Shown in pieces: positions 54,455-63,808 of a stretch of 64,000 bases of DNA (position 1 is its first letter; each line of letters starts with the position of its first letter). The notes under the pieces were generated by a model. That model ran no database searches. It worked only from the letters and a program-made list of their open reading frames with translations, and was not told the origin of the DNA. Made by a program: the position numbers and the translations under genes. The DNA lies in NCBI RefSeq assembly GCF_020524005.1, contig NZ_JAIVKK010000009.1, positions 1 to 64,000 of the forward strand. The letters run 5' to 3'. The DNA comes from Microbulbifer aggregans (lineage in GTDB: Bacteria; Pseudomonadota; Gammaproteobacteria; Pseudomonadales; Cellvibrionaceae).

Positions 54455-54488
54455 AAAAAAGGGGCGGACATCTCTGTCCGCCCCTTTT
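54455..54488. terminator. Terminator of fadL, usable in both directions
   Basis: GGGGCGGACA and TGTCCGCCCC form the stem with a four-base loop, with A residues on the left and T residues on the right. On the minus strand it follows the fadL stop by about 30 bases. Confidence 0.85.
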
Positions 54489-54519
54489 GGTACGCCAGTC
54501 TAAACCTCGTGACTTCTTA

Positions 54520-55932
54520 TCAGAAGCTGTAGTTCAGCGATACACCGGCCAACCAGGCTTCCAGGTTTGTGGTGCCACCATTGAAGTAGGTACCCAGAGT
54601 GAAGTCGCTGGATACTGGCAGTGCCTGGAACTCCTGGATGGGCTCGTCGTCACCCCACAGGTATGCAACGCCGCCATCAATGCTCAGTTGGTTATTGAAC
54701 TCGTAGGTGCCACCAAAGGTTACCCACTGACGGTCGGCATCCGGAATAGACAGGGTGCGCCAGGTAACATCGAAACCTGTTGCCAGGGTTTCTTCGTCAT
54801 ACAGGCCATCGCGGGCTGCGCCTTCGTCATAGGCGTAGCCTACACGCCAGGTCACCTCATCACAGGGGTAGTACTCCAGGCCCAGGCTATAGCGCCAGCC
54901 GGAGCTGAAGTTTTCTTCCTTGATGTGGAAGGGGTTGTAAGCGGAAATAGGCGTGCCATCAACCCGCTGATTCGGGAAATAGGCTTCCAGGCGCTCGAAA
55001 TCGTCCCAGTCGGTCCACATGGCGCCGAAGGCGATACCCCAGTTGTCATTGAAGCGGTGATACACACCGAGTTCAACGGTATCCGGAAGGTCCAGGGTCA
55101 GGTCCGCTGGCTCACCATTGAATGTGCCAATAATTTGGCCCTGGCTATTATAGGCCGGCAGCAAATCCGAATTTACGTCTGCATCAATTTTCGGGTCCAG
55201 CTCTGACTGGTAGGAAATGCCAATATGTGTGCGCTCATTGATGCGCCACAGCGCACCGATGCTCCATCCGTAATCCCAGTCGTCCCCGTCAGCATCGAGA
55301 AGGTAGAGGTCGGAAAAGCTGGGATCAATTGCGAAATCAGACGGTACTTTCGATTTCAGGGTGGCGTCTGCGTACAGGAAATTTGCAGAGACACCGATAC
55401 TGAAAGTGTTGTTGTAATCAAACGCCACCGACGGTGCGATATTGACCGAGATCAGCTCGGTTTTGTCGGCGATATGCGTAACTGGCCAGCTGGACTTGAA
55501 GTCTGTTTCCAGACCGTAGTCGGTATTCATCGCCAGGCCGAAAGACCAGCAGTCATCAAAAGGTACGGCGATGTAAGCGTTGGGTACCCAGGCGCTGCTC
55601 GCGTAATCATTTGCTTCTGCGTAAATTGGTTCGACCAGAGGGAAGGGACCGTTGGCGGTCAGCGCGTAGTATTCGGTGTAGCCCGCGGCATCAATTTCCG
55701 GGTTTACGTAAGTCACGCCACCAGAAATAGTGATGGTGTCAAACAGTGCGGAGCCTGCCGGGTTGCGTGCCAGGATAGCGGCGTTATCGCCGATGGCATT
55801 TTCGGCAGCGAAGGCGCGGCCCAGGCCAGAGGCGCTTGATTCCTGAAGTGCAAAACCAGCGGCTAAAGCACCGTTGGATACTGTGCCGATCGCTGCGGCC
55901 AGTGCGGCTCTACGCAAAATTTTGATAGTCAT
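54520..55932 (-). CDS. fadL: Outer-membrane long-chain fatty acid transporter, FadL/TodX family
   Basis: A 470-residue barrel protein with a signal peptide (cleavage near ALAAGFALQ). The mature N-terminus GFALQESSASGLGRAFAAEN and NAAILARNPAGSAL are the plug segment typical of FadL. It ends in a terminal Phe (SLNYSF). It moves hydrophobic compounds such as long-chain fatty acids across the outer membrane. The ATG at 55932 is preferred over an ORF start 33 bases upstream. It is alone but near other lipid-related genes. The substrate could instead be an aromatic hydrocarbon. Confidence 0.88.
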   Translation of the reverse strand: MTIKILRRAALAAAIGTVSNGALAAGFALQESSASGLGRAFAAENAIGDNAAILARNPAGSALFDTITISGGVTYVNPEIDAAGYTEYYALTANGPFPLVEPIYAEANDYASSAWVPNAYIAVPFDDCWSFGLAMNTDYGLETDFKSSWPVTHIADKTELISVNIAPSVAFDYNNTFSIGVSANFLYADATLKSKVPSDFAIDPSFSDLYLLDADGDDWDYGWSIGALWRINERTHIGISYQSELDPKIDADVNSDLLPAYNSQGQIIGTFNGEPADLTLDLPDTVELGVYHRFNDNWGIAFGAMWTDWDDFERLEAYFPNQRVDGTPISAYNPFHIKEENFSSGWRYSLGLEYYPCDEVTWRVGYAYDEGAARDGLYDEETLATGFDVTWRTLSIPDADRQWVTFGGTYEFNNQLSIDGGVAYLWGDDEPIQEFQALPVSSDFTLGTYFNGGTTNLEAWLAGVSLNYSF

Positions 55933-56165
55933 GAGGTCCCACTCTTTTGCTGAAAATAATGCCAACGCAGTTCATTCTTTCCATGGGCACTGGCAGTGAA
56001 GCATTTCCGGAAAAATTTTGCATCAAGCAAACCTATTCCTGATAGGGAGAGTCTAGCAGTGCGAATTTTATGCGCTGGGGAGAAACGGCGACTTTATAGT
56101 GGCTGCGAGCAGAAAAATCTACGCTTTGGCGTGATTTTTTTAGGGAGTGTGAAATATATTTTTTA

Positions 56166-56942
56166 TCAATTATTTTCGCTGACGGGTTTTCCCTCAATGG
56201 ATAATTTGGTCAGGGTGATTTGGTAGCTTTTGCCATTATCTTCCTGTTGTTGAAGTTTTATGAGGGCGTAGTTCCATTGCGGCGCAAACCAGATGTTGGT
56301 AACGCGTTCCGAATCCTGTGCGCGGATCCGCTGTACCTTGATGGTGTCGATCATGCCCATCGGTGTTTTGATTTTTTCGTTGCCGGTGACGCGAAACTCG
56401 TAGTGGCGAATTTTCTTGCCATCGGCAACGTCGTATACCAGTTCTTTTTTTCCGGCCGCTACGTCCAGAGCCAGTTGCAGCTGGTAGCTGATTTTGTCCT
56501 GGATATCGGCCGGGGCGTTATCGATGCTGCGGGCTTTGTTGTAAACGTTGATGACCCGGCGTTGATCGCTTTCAAAGCTGAGCGCTGTATGGCGATCCTT
56601 GCCAAGACCACTTTTTTTATAATCGTAGTGTTGCGGCACCAGCCGCCCGCCCTGTTGCGCAAAACGGGAGTACTCTTCGATTTTCGCGAACATCGAGTTG
56701 GCGGAGAAATCCAGGCGCCAGCTTTCAGGGGTGCCCGTCAGCTTGCGTTCGGCAGTGACCCCGAAGCCACTGAATTCGGCCTGATAGACGGCGGTGAATG
56801 GCTGTAATACTGCAGACGCAGTAGAAGCAGAGGGTGCCTCCGAGCGGGTGTTATCCACGGTGGTGGTGTCTGCTGGTGAGGAATAGGCCGCGGGATGGAA
56901 AAACAGTACGGCTGAAAATGCTGCGATGGCAATGCGGAGCAA
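56166..56942 (-). CDS. DUF3108 periplasmic protein
   Basis: A 258-residue protein with a signal peptide (AAFSAVLFFHPAAYS, about residues 6-21) and a DUF3108-type beta-rich domain (PFTAVYQAEFSGFGVTAERK through YALIKLQQQEDN). A Ser/Thr/Ala-rich linker of about 20 residues follows the signal peptide. Family function is unknown. It is often found next to purN and purM, as here. The start is 63 bases from the purN stop. Confidence 0.85.
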   Translation of the reverse strand: MLRIAIAAFSAVLFFHPAAYSSPADTTTVDNTRSEAPSASTASAVLQPFTAVYQAEFSGFGVTAERKLTGTPESWRLDFSANSMFAKIEEYSRFAQQGGRLVPQHYDYKKSGLGKDRHTALSFESDQRRVINVYNKARSIDNAPADIQDKISYQLQLALDVAAGKKELVYDVADGKKIRHYEFRVTGNEKIKTPMGMIDTIKVQRIRAQDSERVTNIWFAPQWNYALIKLQQQEDNGKSYQITLTKLSIEGKPVSENN

Positions 56943-57004
56943 GATTGCACCTCCGGTCTTATGCTTAATTCCATTTGCACAGACCGGAAGTGTAGCCGGT
57001 CCGT

Positions 57005-57700
57005 CTATTCTGCTACCGGGTCTCCGGCGTCGCTGAAACGGTGGCCGCTGCGGGGCAGGAGCTCGCCGTTCAGTTCGGTTCGGTCGCCGGCCATCCGCAA
57101 GCGACCCTGGGCAAACCAGCGGGCTGCAAGCGGATAAATTTTATGTTCCTGCACCTGAACCCGTTGCGCAAGCGTTTCCGGGGTGTCGTCTGCCAGCACC
57201 GGGACGCTGGCCTGGATAATGGCCGGGCCACCGTCCAGCTCCTCGGTAACGAAGTGCACGGTAACACCGTGTTCGCTGTCTCCAGCGTCGAGGGCGCGCT
57301 GGTGGGTGTGCAGGCCCTGGTACTTTGGCAGCAAAGATGGGTGAATGTTCAATAGCCGTCCGCTGTAGTGGCGCACAAATCCCGGTGTGAGGATACGCAT
57401 GAAGCCGGCGAGGATAACGAGGTCGGGCTGATAGGCATCGATACTTTCGATCAAGGCCTGATCAAAGCTCTCGCGATCCCCGTAGTCCCGGTGGCTCAAC
57501 ACCTGCGTCTCAACACCGGCATTGCGGGCGCGAGTAAGGCCGAAGGCGTCGGCCTTGTTACTGATTACCGCTTGAATGCCGTACTCACTGTCTGCCTTGG
57601 CAGCGTCATCCAGCAGGGCCTGCAGATTGGAGCCACTACCTGAGATCAGGACTACGATACGACAGGGGCCGGAGACCGGCCCTTGGTTGAACTCGTTCAT
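57005..57700 (-). CDS. purN: Phosphoribosylglycinamide formyltransferase
   Basis: A 231-residue GAR transformylase, third step of purine synthesis, using 10-formyltetrahydrofolate. The P-loop-like ISGSGSNLQALLD, the active-site NIHPSLLPKYQG (Asn and His) and the Asp in VTEELDGGPAI are all present. The C-terminal tail is slightly longer than usual. It follows purM by seven bases, forming the usual purM-purN operon. Confidence 0.95.
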   Translation of the reverse strand: MNEFNQGPVSGPCRIVVLISGSGSNLQALLDDAAKADSEYGIQAVISNKADAFGLTRARNAGVETQVLSHRDYGDRESFDQALIESIDAYQPDLVILAGFMRILTPGFVRHYSGRLLNIHPSLLPKYQGLHTHQRALDAGDSEHGVTVHFVTEELDGGPAIIQASVPVLADDTPETLAQRVQVQEHKIYPLAARWFAQGRLRMAGDRTELNGELLPRSGHRFSDAGDPVAE

Positions 57701-57707
57701 GCTCGGA

Positions 57708-58763
57708 TTACAGACCTTTCAGGACAACGGCTTCCGCGTTTTCTTCGGCGGTTTCAATGCTGCCGATGACGAAGGCATTCTCGCCAAAGCCATTCAGAAC
57801 TTCGATGGCACGTTCGGCATCGGCACCTGGAACGCAGATCACCATGCCCACGCCGCAGTTGAAGGTGCGGTACATTTCGCGACCTTCAATGTTGCCGGCC
57901 TCTTGCAGCCAGCGGAATACCGGCGGCAGCTGCCAGCTGGTGGTATCAATGACCGCGCTTGCATTCTCCGGCAGTACGCGGGGCAGGTTTTCCAGCAGGC
58001 CGCCACCGGTAATGTGGCTCAGTGCGTTTACCTGTACAGATTTCATCAGCTCCAGCAGAGACTTGACGTAAATGCGGGTCGGGGCCATCAGTGATTCGGC
58101 CAGGGTTTTGCCTTCCAGGTCTTTCTGCAGGTCCGCGCCGCTGATTTCCAGTACCTTGCGGATCAGGGAGTAGCCGTTGGAATGGGGGCCGGAAGCTGCG
58201 AGGCCAATCAGGGCGTCGCCAGCCTGTACTTTGGAGCCGTCGATGATCTCGGATTTTTCCACCACGCCGACGCAGAAGCCAGCCAGATCGTAATCATCGC
58301 CTTCGTACATGCCGGGCATTTCAGCGGTTTCACCACCTACCAGGGCGCAGCCGGCCAGCTCACAGCCTTTGCCAATACCGGAGACCACGTCTGCGGCGAT
58401 ATCGACGTTCAGCTTGCCGGTGGCGTAGTAGTCGAGAAAGAACAGGGGCTCGGCGCCAGCGACCACCAGGTCGTTGACACACATGGCTACCAGATCAATA
58501 CCGATGCTGTCGTGGATACCCAGATCCATTGCCAGGCGCAGCTTGGTGCCCACGCCGTCAGTACCGGAGACCAGTACGGGCTCTTTGTAGCCGCTCGGCA
58601 GCTGGCAGAGGGCACCGAAGCCACCGAGGCCGCCCATCACCTCCGGGCGCTGGGTGCGCTTGGCGACATGTTTGATACGCTCCACCAGAGCGTTACCCGC
58701 GTCGATGTCAACGCCGGCATCTTTGTAGCTGAGGGAAGGGGTGTTGGGCTTGGAGTCGCTCAT
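57708..58763 (-). CDS. purM: Phosphoribosylformylglycinamidine cyclo-ligase (AIR synthetase)
   Basis: A 351-residue enzyme of purine synthesis. Characteristic parts are [36 protein letters not shown], the [20 protein letters not shown] stretch, [12 protein letters not shown] and [13 protein letters not shown]. The length is normal. It is first in the operon with purN. Confidence 0.96.
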   Translation of the reverse strand: MSDSKPNTPSLSYKDAGVDIDAGNALVERIKHVAKRTQRPEVMGGLGGFGALCQLPSGYKEPVLVSGTDGVGTKLRLAMDLGIHDSIGIDLVAMCVNDLVVAGAEPLFFLDYYATGKLNVDIAADVVSGIGKGCELAGCALVGGETAEMPGMYEGDDYDLAGFCVGVVEKSEIIDGSKVQAGDALIGLAASGPHSNGYSLIRKVLEISGADLQKDLEGKTLAESLMAPTRIYVKSLLELMKSVQVNALSHITGGGLLENLPRVLPENASAVIDTTSWQLPPVFRWLQEAGNIEGREMYRTFNCGVGMVICVPGADAERAIEVLNGFGENAFVIGSIETAEENAEAVVLKGL

Positions 58764-59003
58764 TGATCAACCTTGCAGGGGCCTGAATTGAAGGGCGCGT
58801 ATTCTAGTGGAAAATTCGTTAAATGTGCGAACTGAAGACTGGGCGAATCAGCCGACACTGATACAATAGCTGGAAATTGCACACTTGCGGGTATCGAAGT
58901 GCTGGGTCAAAGTGTGACTAAACAGTGGCCCTCGAGCAGTTTTATGGTCAAATACCGGGCCACTGAACTCCCGAAGATAAGAGAAGTTAGGGGAAGAATT
59001 CTG

Positions 59004-60101
59004 ATGTCAACGCCGCTAAGCCCACGTTTGGCATGCTGTGTCATGGCGCTGTTGCTGGTATTTACCGCTGCTCTGCCTGCTCAGGCACGGGTGGTACCAG
59101 ACCTGTATGAAATTATCGAAGCGGTTCCGAGCCGCGGCACGACGGACCGGGCTGACGCCAGCAGCCGCGGTCTTGAGCGGGTTTTTGTGCGTGTTACCGG
59201 CGATCAGGAGATTGGGAGCAATCCCAAACTGGCCCCGGTGCTGGAAAATGCGCAAAAGTACCTGCAGGTATACCGCTACGACAGCGAAGACAACCAGCTG
59301 TTCCTGCATCTCTCCTTTGATCCGCAGGCGGTCAATGACCTGGTTCACCAGTTGCAGCTGCCCCTGTGGCCGAACAACCGTCCCGGTACCCTGGTATGGA
59401 TGGCGGTAGATACGCTGCAGGGGGGGCGCGATACCCTGCGTCAGGAAGATTACCCCGAGCTGTTTGGTCTTCTCGATGGGCTGGCCCAGGAGCGCGGGTT
59501 GCCCCTGGACTTCCCGGTAATGGATCTGAACGATCAGCGCAATATGCCGCTGGGTAACCTTTGGGCCCAGGATGAGGCGGCAGCCGAGCGTGCCAGCGTG
59601 CGCTATCACCCGGATGCTACGCTGATGGGACGGCTGCTGCAGACTTCCGGCCAGCGCTGGCAGGCCAACTGGCTGCTGATCCACAGTGGCCGCAGCTACG
59701 CGTTTGATGCCAGTGGCAGCACCATGGACGAGGTCGCGCTGCGCGGCATCAATGAAGCGGCCAATCTGTTGGCTGATCGCTATGCGGTACGCACAAGTGA
59801 AACCGGTGTTGCCAGCGCGGTAATGGTCGAAATCGCCGGTATTCGCAGTTTTGCAGAATATTCCCAGGCTACCAAGTACCTGCAGGGATTGGCGCAGGTC
59901 AGCGCGGCGGAGGTCCTGGCAGTGCGTGGTGACAGGGTTACGCTGTCCTTGACGACAAGTACCCAACTTGAAAGCCTGCGGGACGTTTTGGCGTTGAATC
60001 GCAATTTGCAGCTGCAACGGGATGATGGCTTGGTGGACCTGACTGGCTACCGGGCACCGTTGGGCAGTGCGCAGAACCCACTCCGCTACAACTGGCAGTA
60101 A
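59004..60101 (+). CDS. DUF2066 exported protein
   Basis: About 365 residues from ATG 59004 (GGGGAAG site). Upstream codons are not family-like. A signal peptide (MALLLVFTAALPAQA, about residues 14-28) and a DUF2066 domain (SRGLERVFVRVTGDQEIGSN and on) are present. The function is unknown. Genes of this family often precede hda or purM in marine gammaproteobacteria, the arrangement seen here. It is divergent from purM, and the gap holds both promoters. Confidence 0.85.
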   Translation: MSTPLSPRLACCVMALLLVFTAALPAQARVVPDLYEIIEAVPSRGTTDRADASSRGLERVFVRVTGDQEIGSNPKLAPVLENAQKYLQVYRYDSEDNQLFLHLSFDPQAVNDLVHQLQLPLWPNNRPGTLVWMAVDTLQGGRDTLRQEDYPELFGLLDGLAQERGLPLDFPVMDLNDQRNMPLGNLWAQDEAAAERASVRYHPDATLMGRLLQTSGQRWQANWLLIHSGRSYAFDASGSTMDEVALRGINEAANLLADRYAVRTSETGVASAVMVEIAGIRSFAEYSQATKYLQGLAQVSAAEVLAVRGDRVTLSLTTSTQLESLRDVLALNRNLQLQRDDGLVDLTGYRAPLGSAQNPLRYNWQ

Positions 60102-60106
60102 TACAA

Positions 60107-60841
60107 GTGGCAGGTAGTAATCAAACAGGCGGCGTACCACAGCAGTTATCGTTGGGCGTTTCTCTGCGGGATGACGCTACGTTCGCGAATTTTTATCAAG
60201 TGCCGGGCGATGCCAATCGCCAGGTGGTCACCCTATTGCGTTCGTTCGCCAGTGGTGAGAACCCTGAGCAGGTGATTTACCTGTGGGGGGAATCAGGCAG
60301 CGGGGTAACGCATTTATTGCAGGCGGTCTGCCAGGTGGCGGAATCCAGTGGCCGCAGCTTTCAGTATTTACCTCTTGCCGAGCTCAATGTGGCGGAGCCG
60401 GACGTGATTCTGGAGGGGCTCGATCTGCTCGACCTGGTATGTGTCGATGACCTGGAGCTGATAGACGGGCGGCGCGACTGGCAAACGGCACTGTTCCACT
60501 TGTACAACCGGCTCAAGGACACCGGGCGCCAGTTGCTACTGGGCGCTCGCAAGTCGCCGCGCGGTCTGAATCTGGAGCTGGCCGATCTGGCGTCGCGGCT
60601 GCAGTGGGCGCTGGTTTTCCAGCTGCACCCACTGAGCGATGCGGACAAGCTGGACGCGCTGCGCCAGCGAAGCCGCCTGCGGGGCTTCGACCTGCCCGAA
60701 GATGTGGCTCAGTACATCATTCACCGGGCTCCGCGGGATACCCGCGCCCTGTTCGCCATGCTCGAGCAGCTGGACCGGGCATCGCTGCAGGCCCAGCGCA
60801 AAATCACAATTCCCTTCGTCAAACAGGTGTTGAACATCTGA
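60107..60841 (+). CDS. hda: DnaA regulatory inactivator
   Basis: A 244-residue AAA+ protein that, with the DNA clamp, promotes hydrolysis of DnaA-bound ATP after replication starts. An N-terminal clamp-binding stretch (QQLSLGVSL) and a Walker A variant WGESGSGVTHLLQ are present. Walker B is LVCVDDLELI, followed by the sensor regions GARKSP and RLQWALVFQL. The GTG start is five bases after the preceding stop. The Walker A Lys is replaced (GSGVTH), normal for Hda. Confidence 0.93.
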   Translation: MAGSNQTGGVPQQLSLGVSLRDDATFANFYQVPGDANRQVVTLLRSFASGENPEQVIYLWGESGSGVTHLLQAVCQVAESSGRSFQYLPLAELNVAEPDVILEGLDLLDLVCVDDLELIDGRRDWQTALFHLYNRLKDTGRQLLLGARKSPRGLNLELADLASRLQWALVFQLHPLSDADKLDALRQRSRLRGFDLPEDVAQYIIHRAPRDTRALFAMLEQLDRASLQAQRKITIPFVKQVLNI

Positions 60842-60898
60842 TTTCAGCCGTATCCGGATAGATTGGTATTTCCTTCTAGACTGGTTAGTGATCCAGTG

Positions 60899-60921
60899 AC
60901 TTTCGCCGTTTGGTGGCGAAA
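60899..60921 (+). other. Small hairpin in the sodC leader
   Basis: CTTTCGCC and GGCGAAAG pair around a seven-base loop a few bases before the sodC ribosome binding site. It might modulate translation or be an mRNA 5'-end stabiliser. Nothing further can be said. Confidence 0.4.
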
Positions 60922-60940
60922 GAAGTACGGAGGAATGGAC

Positions 60941-61474
60941 ATGACTCGAGCCCGCCAAACTATCCGGATGGCTGCCGCCGTGGCCCTGTGGGGCTTTGCC
61001 CTGGGCGTCAGCGCGGAAACCGTCGTCAGTATCCTGAAGCTCGACGCCAAGGGCGTCGGCGGTATGCTGGGCACGGTAACCGTTACCGAATCCCCCTATG
61101 GACTGGTCTTTACTCCGCGACTCAAGGGGCTCCCCCATGGCCTGCACGGCTTCCACCTGCATGAGAATGGCAGCTGCGAGCCGGGGATGAAAGAGGGCGC
61201 GCTGGTACCGGGTCTGGCCGCAGGCGGGCACTACGACCCCAAGAAAACCGGGCGCCATGATATGCCATGGGGTAGCGGTCACCTGGGCGACCTGCCGGTT
61301 CTCATTGTCGATACCGACGGCAATGCCTTCGAGCCGGTACTGGCGCCGCGGCTTAAAATGAAAGATCTCAAGGGGCGTGCACTGATTATTCATGCAGGTG
61401 GTGACAATCATGCGGATCAACCCAAGCCGCTCGGCGGCGGTGGGGCGCGCATTGCCTGCGGCGTGATTCAGTAA
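60941..61474 (+). CDS. sodC: Copper/zinc superoxide dismutase
   Basis: About 177 residues from ATG 60941 (CGGAGG site). A signal peptide ([14 protein letters not shown], about residues 14-26) sends it to the periplasm. Metal ligands appear in [10 protein letters not shown] (copper His pair and the disulfide Cys), [13 protein letters not shown] (bridging and zinc His), HLGDLPVL and the final copper ligand in [11 protein letters not shown]. It converts superoxide to peroxide and oxygen. It is followed by a strong terminator. Confidence 0.94.
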   Translation: MTRARQTIRMAAAVALWGFALGVSAETVVSILKLDAKGVGGMLGTVTVTESPYGLVFTPRLKGLPHGLHGFHLHENGSCEPGMKEGALVPGLAAGGHYDPKKTGRHDMPWGSGHLGDLPVLIVDTDGNAFEPVLAPRLKMKDLKGRALIIHAGGDNHADQPKPLGGGGARIACGVIQ

Positions 61475-61503
61475 CTCGCCTGAGCTGCAAAACAGAGGCC
61501 AAT

Positions 61504-61541
61504 AAAAAGCCGGGGGTGCTTGCGCGCCCCCGGCTTCGTTT
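61504..61541. terminator. Terminator between sodC and the DUF885 gene
   Basis: AGCCGGGGG and CCCCCGGCT form the stem, with an A-tract on the left and TTCGTTT on the right. It can serve sodC and, on the other strand, the DUF885 gene. Confidence 0.8.
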
Positions 61542-61562
61542 CCACGGGTTGATCTCAGGCGA

Positions 61563-63452
61563 TCAGTTAGCGGCTTTGGTGTTTTCCACCCACTGGTTTA
61601 CCAGCTCTTCCAGCACGTCCAGCGGTACCGCGCCATTGGCGAGTACGACGTCGTGGAATTCGCGGATATCGAACTTGTCACCCAGCGCCTGCTTGGCACC
61701 TTCGCGGAGCTCTACGATTTTCATCATGCCGATTTTGTAGGCGGTGGCCTGTCCGGGCATGACGATATAGCGTTCGATGGCCTTGACCACGTCACCCTGG
61801 GGGTTGGGGCTGTTTTCTGCCAGCCAGTTGATGGCTTCTTCGCGGGTCCACTTCTTGCTGTGCATGCCGGTGTCGACCACCAGGCGGCAGGCGCGCCACA
61901 GTTCCATCGCCAGACGGCCGAAATCGGAGTAGGGATCCTGATAGAAGCCGATTTCCTTCGGTACCAGCTCGGAGTAGAGGCCCCAGCCTTCGGTGTAGGC
62001 GGTGTAGCCGCCAAACTTGCGGAACATGGGTACATTGTCGAGTTCCTGCATGATGGACAGCTGCATGTGGTGCCCCGGAATACCTTCATGGTAAGCGAGC
62101 GCTTCCATCTGGTAGGTGGGCATGCTGCTCATTTTGTACAGGTTGGCGTAGTAGATACCCGGGCGCGAGCCATCCGGTGCTGGGCGCTGGTAGAAGGCCT
62201 TGCCGGCAGATTTTTCCCGGAACGGCTCTACTGCTTTCACCATCAGGTCGGCTTTGGGCTTGGTGATGAACAGCTCGTCCAGGCGGCCTTTCATTGTGTC
62301 GATAATGGCCGTGGCTTCTTTCAGATAGCGCTGCTTGCCTTCTTCCGTTTCCGGATAGTAGAACTGACTGTCGGTGCGCATGAATTCGAAGAATTCCTGC
62401 AGGCTGCCTTCGAACTTCACCTGCTGCATGATTTCACGCATCTCGTCATGAATGCGTTTTACTTCATCCAGGCCCTTCTGGTGAATCTCATCGGCGGTCA
62501 TGTCGGTGGTGGTGTAGACGTTCAGGCGATGCTGGTAGAACTCGTCGCCGTTTGGCAGTTTCCATGCGCCGTCGTCGGTGGTGGCCTGTTGTTCCAGTTC
62601 GCCCAGGTAGGCAATCAGGTTTTCATAGGCCGGCTTTACGCTCTCAAGCATCGCGGTTTTGGCCTGTTCAACCAGGGCTGCTTTTTCTTCGTCGCTGATA
62701 GTGAGCTTGTCGACCTTGCCCTTGAAGTCTGCGAACAGGGTGCTGTCTTTGCCGTCGTCAAACGGAGCACCGGTAATCAGGTTCTTGCCGTCGCTGATCA
62801 CGTAGGGGAATACGAATTTCGGCACGATCACGCCGGCTTCCGCGCGCTCCTTGAGGTTGGCAGTCAGCTGTTCGAAGTGCGCTGGCAGGCCGTTCAGGCG
62901 CGAAATATAGGCTTCTGCATCGGGTGCGTCGTCAATGCGGTGCTGGTTGATCAGCAGTGATGCGACGCCGGTGTGTGTGGCGTACATCTGGTTGACCGGG
63001 TAGGTGTGCAGGCGCCATTTGTAGTCTTCGAGGTCCTGCTCCTGGTTGCGGATGGCGAGGTTCAGGGACAGGCGGGTGGCGTCGTCCAGCTTGGCTGGGT
63101 CGATCTTTTTCAGTTCTTCCAGCTGACGTTTGTTGATTTCATAGGTTTCTTTGGCAAACGCTGGCGAGAGGTCATCCCACTTGCCGTAATCTTCTTTCAT
63201 GCCGAGAAAGGTCTTGAATTGAGGGCTGCGAGCCAAATGTTCCTGGAACTGCTTCTCGAACAGCGCGTTCGCTTCGGCGATGGCTGCGCTGTCGGCGCCG
63301 GTTGCAGTGTCGTTGGCGGCAGTCGATACGGCTACGCCGGCCTCGGTTGCAGACTGGGATGGTTTGTCTTCAACACTGTTTTGCTTCTGGCCGCAGCCTG
63401 CCATGGTCAGCGCGCTTATGGCGGCCGCCAGCAGGGTCACTTTCAATTTCAT
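61563..63452 (-). CDS. DUF885-family lipoprotein, probable metallopeptidase
   Basis: A 629-residue protein with a lipoprotein signal (TMAGC, Cys20). The diagnostic motif YHEGIPGHHMQ in the C-terminal part includes two His and a Glu in a HExxxGHH arrangement, like zinc peptidases. A further conserved YTEGWGLYSE with Glu follows. DUF885 members are thought to be carboxypeptidase-like, but the substrate is unknown. It stands alone, with a palindromic repeat just upstream. Confidence 0.88.
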   Translation of the reverse strand: MKLKVTLLAAAISALTMAGCGQKQNSVEDKPSQSATEAGVAVSTAANDTATGADSAAIAEANALFEKQFQEHLARSPQFKTFLGMKEDYGKWDDLSPAFAKETYEINKRQLEELKKIDPAKLDDATRLSLNLAIRNQEQDLEDYKWRLHTYPVNQMYATHTGVASLLINQHRIDDAPDAEAYISRLNGLPAHFEQLTANLKERAEAGVIVPKFVFPYVISDGKNLITGAPFDDGKDSTLFADFKGKVDKLTISDEEKAALVEQAKTAMLESVKPAYENLIAYLGELEQQATTDDGAWKLPNGDEFYQHRLNVYTTTDMTADEIHQKGLDEVKRIHDEMREIMQQVKFEGSLQEFFEFMRTDSQFYYPETEEGKQRYLKEATAIIDTMKGRLDELFITKPKADLMVKAVEPFREKSAGKAFYQRPAPDGSRPGIYYANLYKMSSMPTYQMEALAYHEGIPGHHMQLSIMQELDNVPMFRKFGGYTAYTEGWGLYSELVPKEIGFYQDPYSDFGRLAMELWRACRLVVDTGMHSKKWTREEAINWLAENSPNPQGDVVKAIERYIVMPGQATAYKIGMMKIVELREGAKQALGDKFDIREFHDVVLANGAVPLDVLEELVNQWVENTKAAN

Positions 63453-63574
63453 GATGGTTTCTCTTTGCTGAATGAAAGGTGGTTATTAGAAGTTGTCTGA
63501 AAAATAAGAGGGAACGTTGTAACCAGTTCGGCGCCGGGATGCAAATTGCGGAGGAGGGAATGTGGTTATCTGAA

Positions 63575-63712
63575 TATGTCGAGGCGGTACCGCTACCGGG
63601 TACAGCATTGTGCGACACGCCGTATACCCATCCCTGGGGGCTCGGCTGCGGCCATCCAGGCCGCAGACGGTCTCACAAAGCTGTACCCGGTAGCGGCACC
63701 TTCGCTTCAACC
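63575..63712. repeat. Long nested palindrome, copy C
   Basis: The outer arms GGTACCGCTACCGGGTACAG(C) at 63586-63606 and the complement at 63680-63700 match at 20 of 21 positions, with a further TTGTGxGAC inner pairing. The core (GACACGCCGTATACCCATCC, CTGGGGGCTCGGC and the tip stem TGCGGCC/GGCCGCA, then GACGGTC) closely matches copy B at 25511-25640. The right boundary CACCTTCGC also matches copy B. It lies between the DUF885 gene and sodB. Confidence 0.8.
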
Positions 63713-63755
63713 TCTACTTAGCAGAGGAGCAATAGGGAGAAAGCCAGTTGTCAGG

Positions 63756-63789
63756 CAAAAAAATAGCGGGCCATTGGCCCGCTATTTTC
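63756..63789 (-). terminator. Terminator of sodB
   Basis: On the minus strand AATAGCGGGCC pairs with GGCCCGCTATT across a three-base loop and is followed by T residues. It lies 20 bases after the sodB stop codon. Confidence 0.9.
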
Positions 63790-63808
63790 ATGGCTACCGG
63801 TTGGTAAC

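Noticed and set aside
61653..62960. A 435-codon plus-strand frame opposite the DUF885 gene
   Set aside because: Antisense shadow rich in Phe, Val and Gly. The DUF885 protein has diagnostic motifs.
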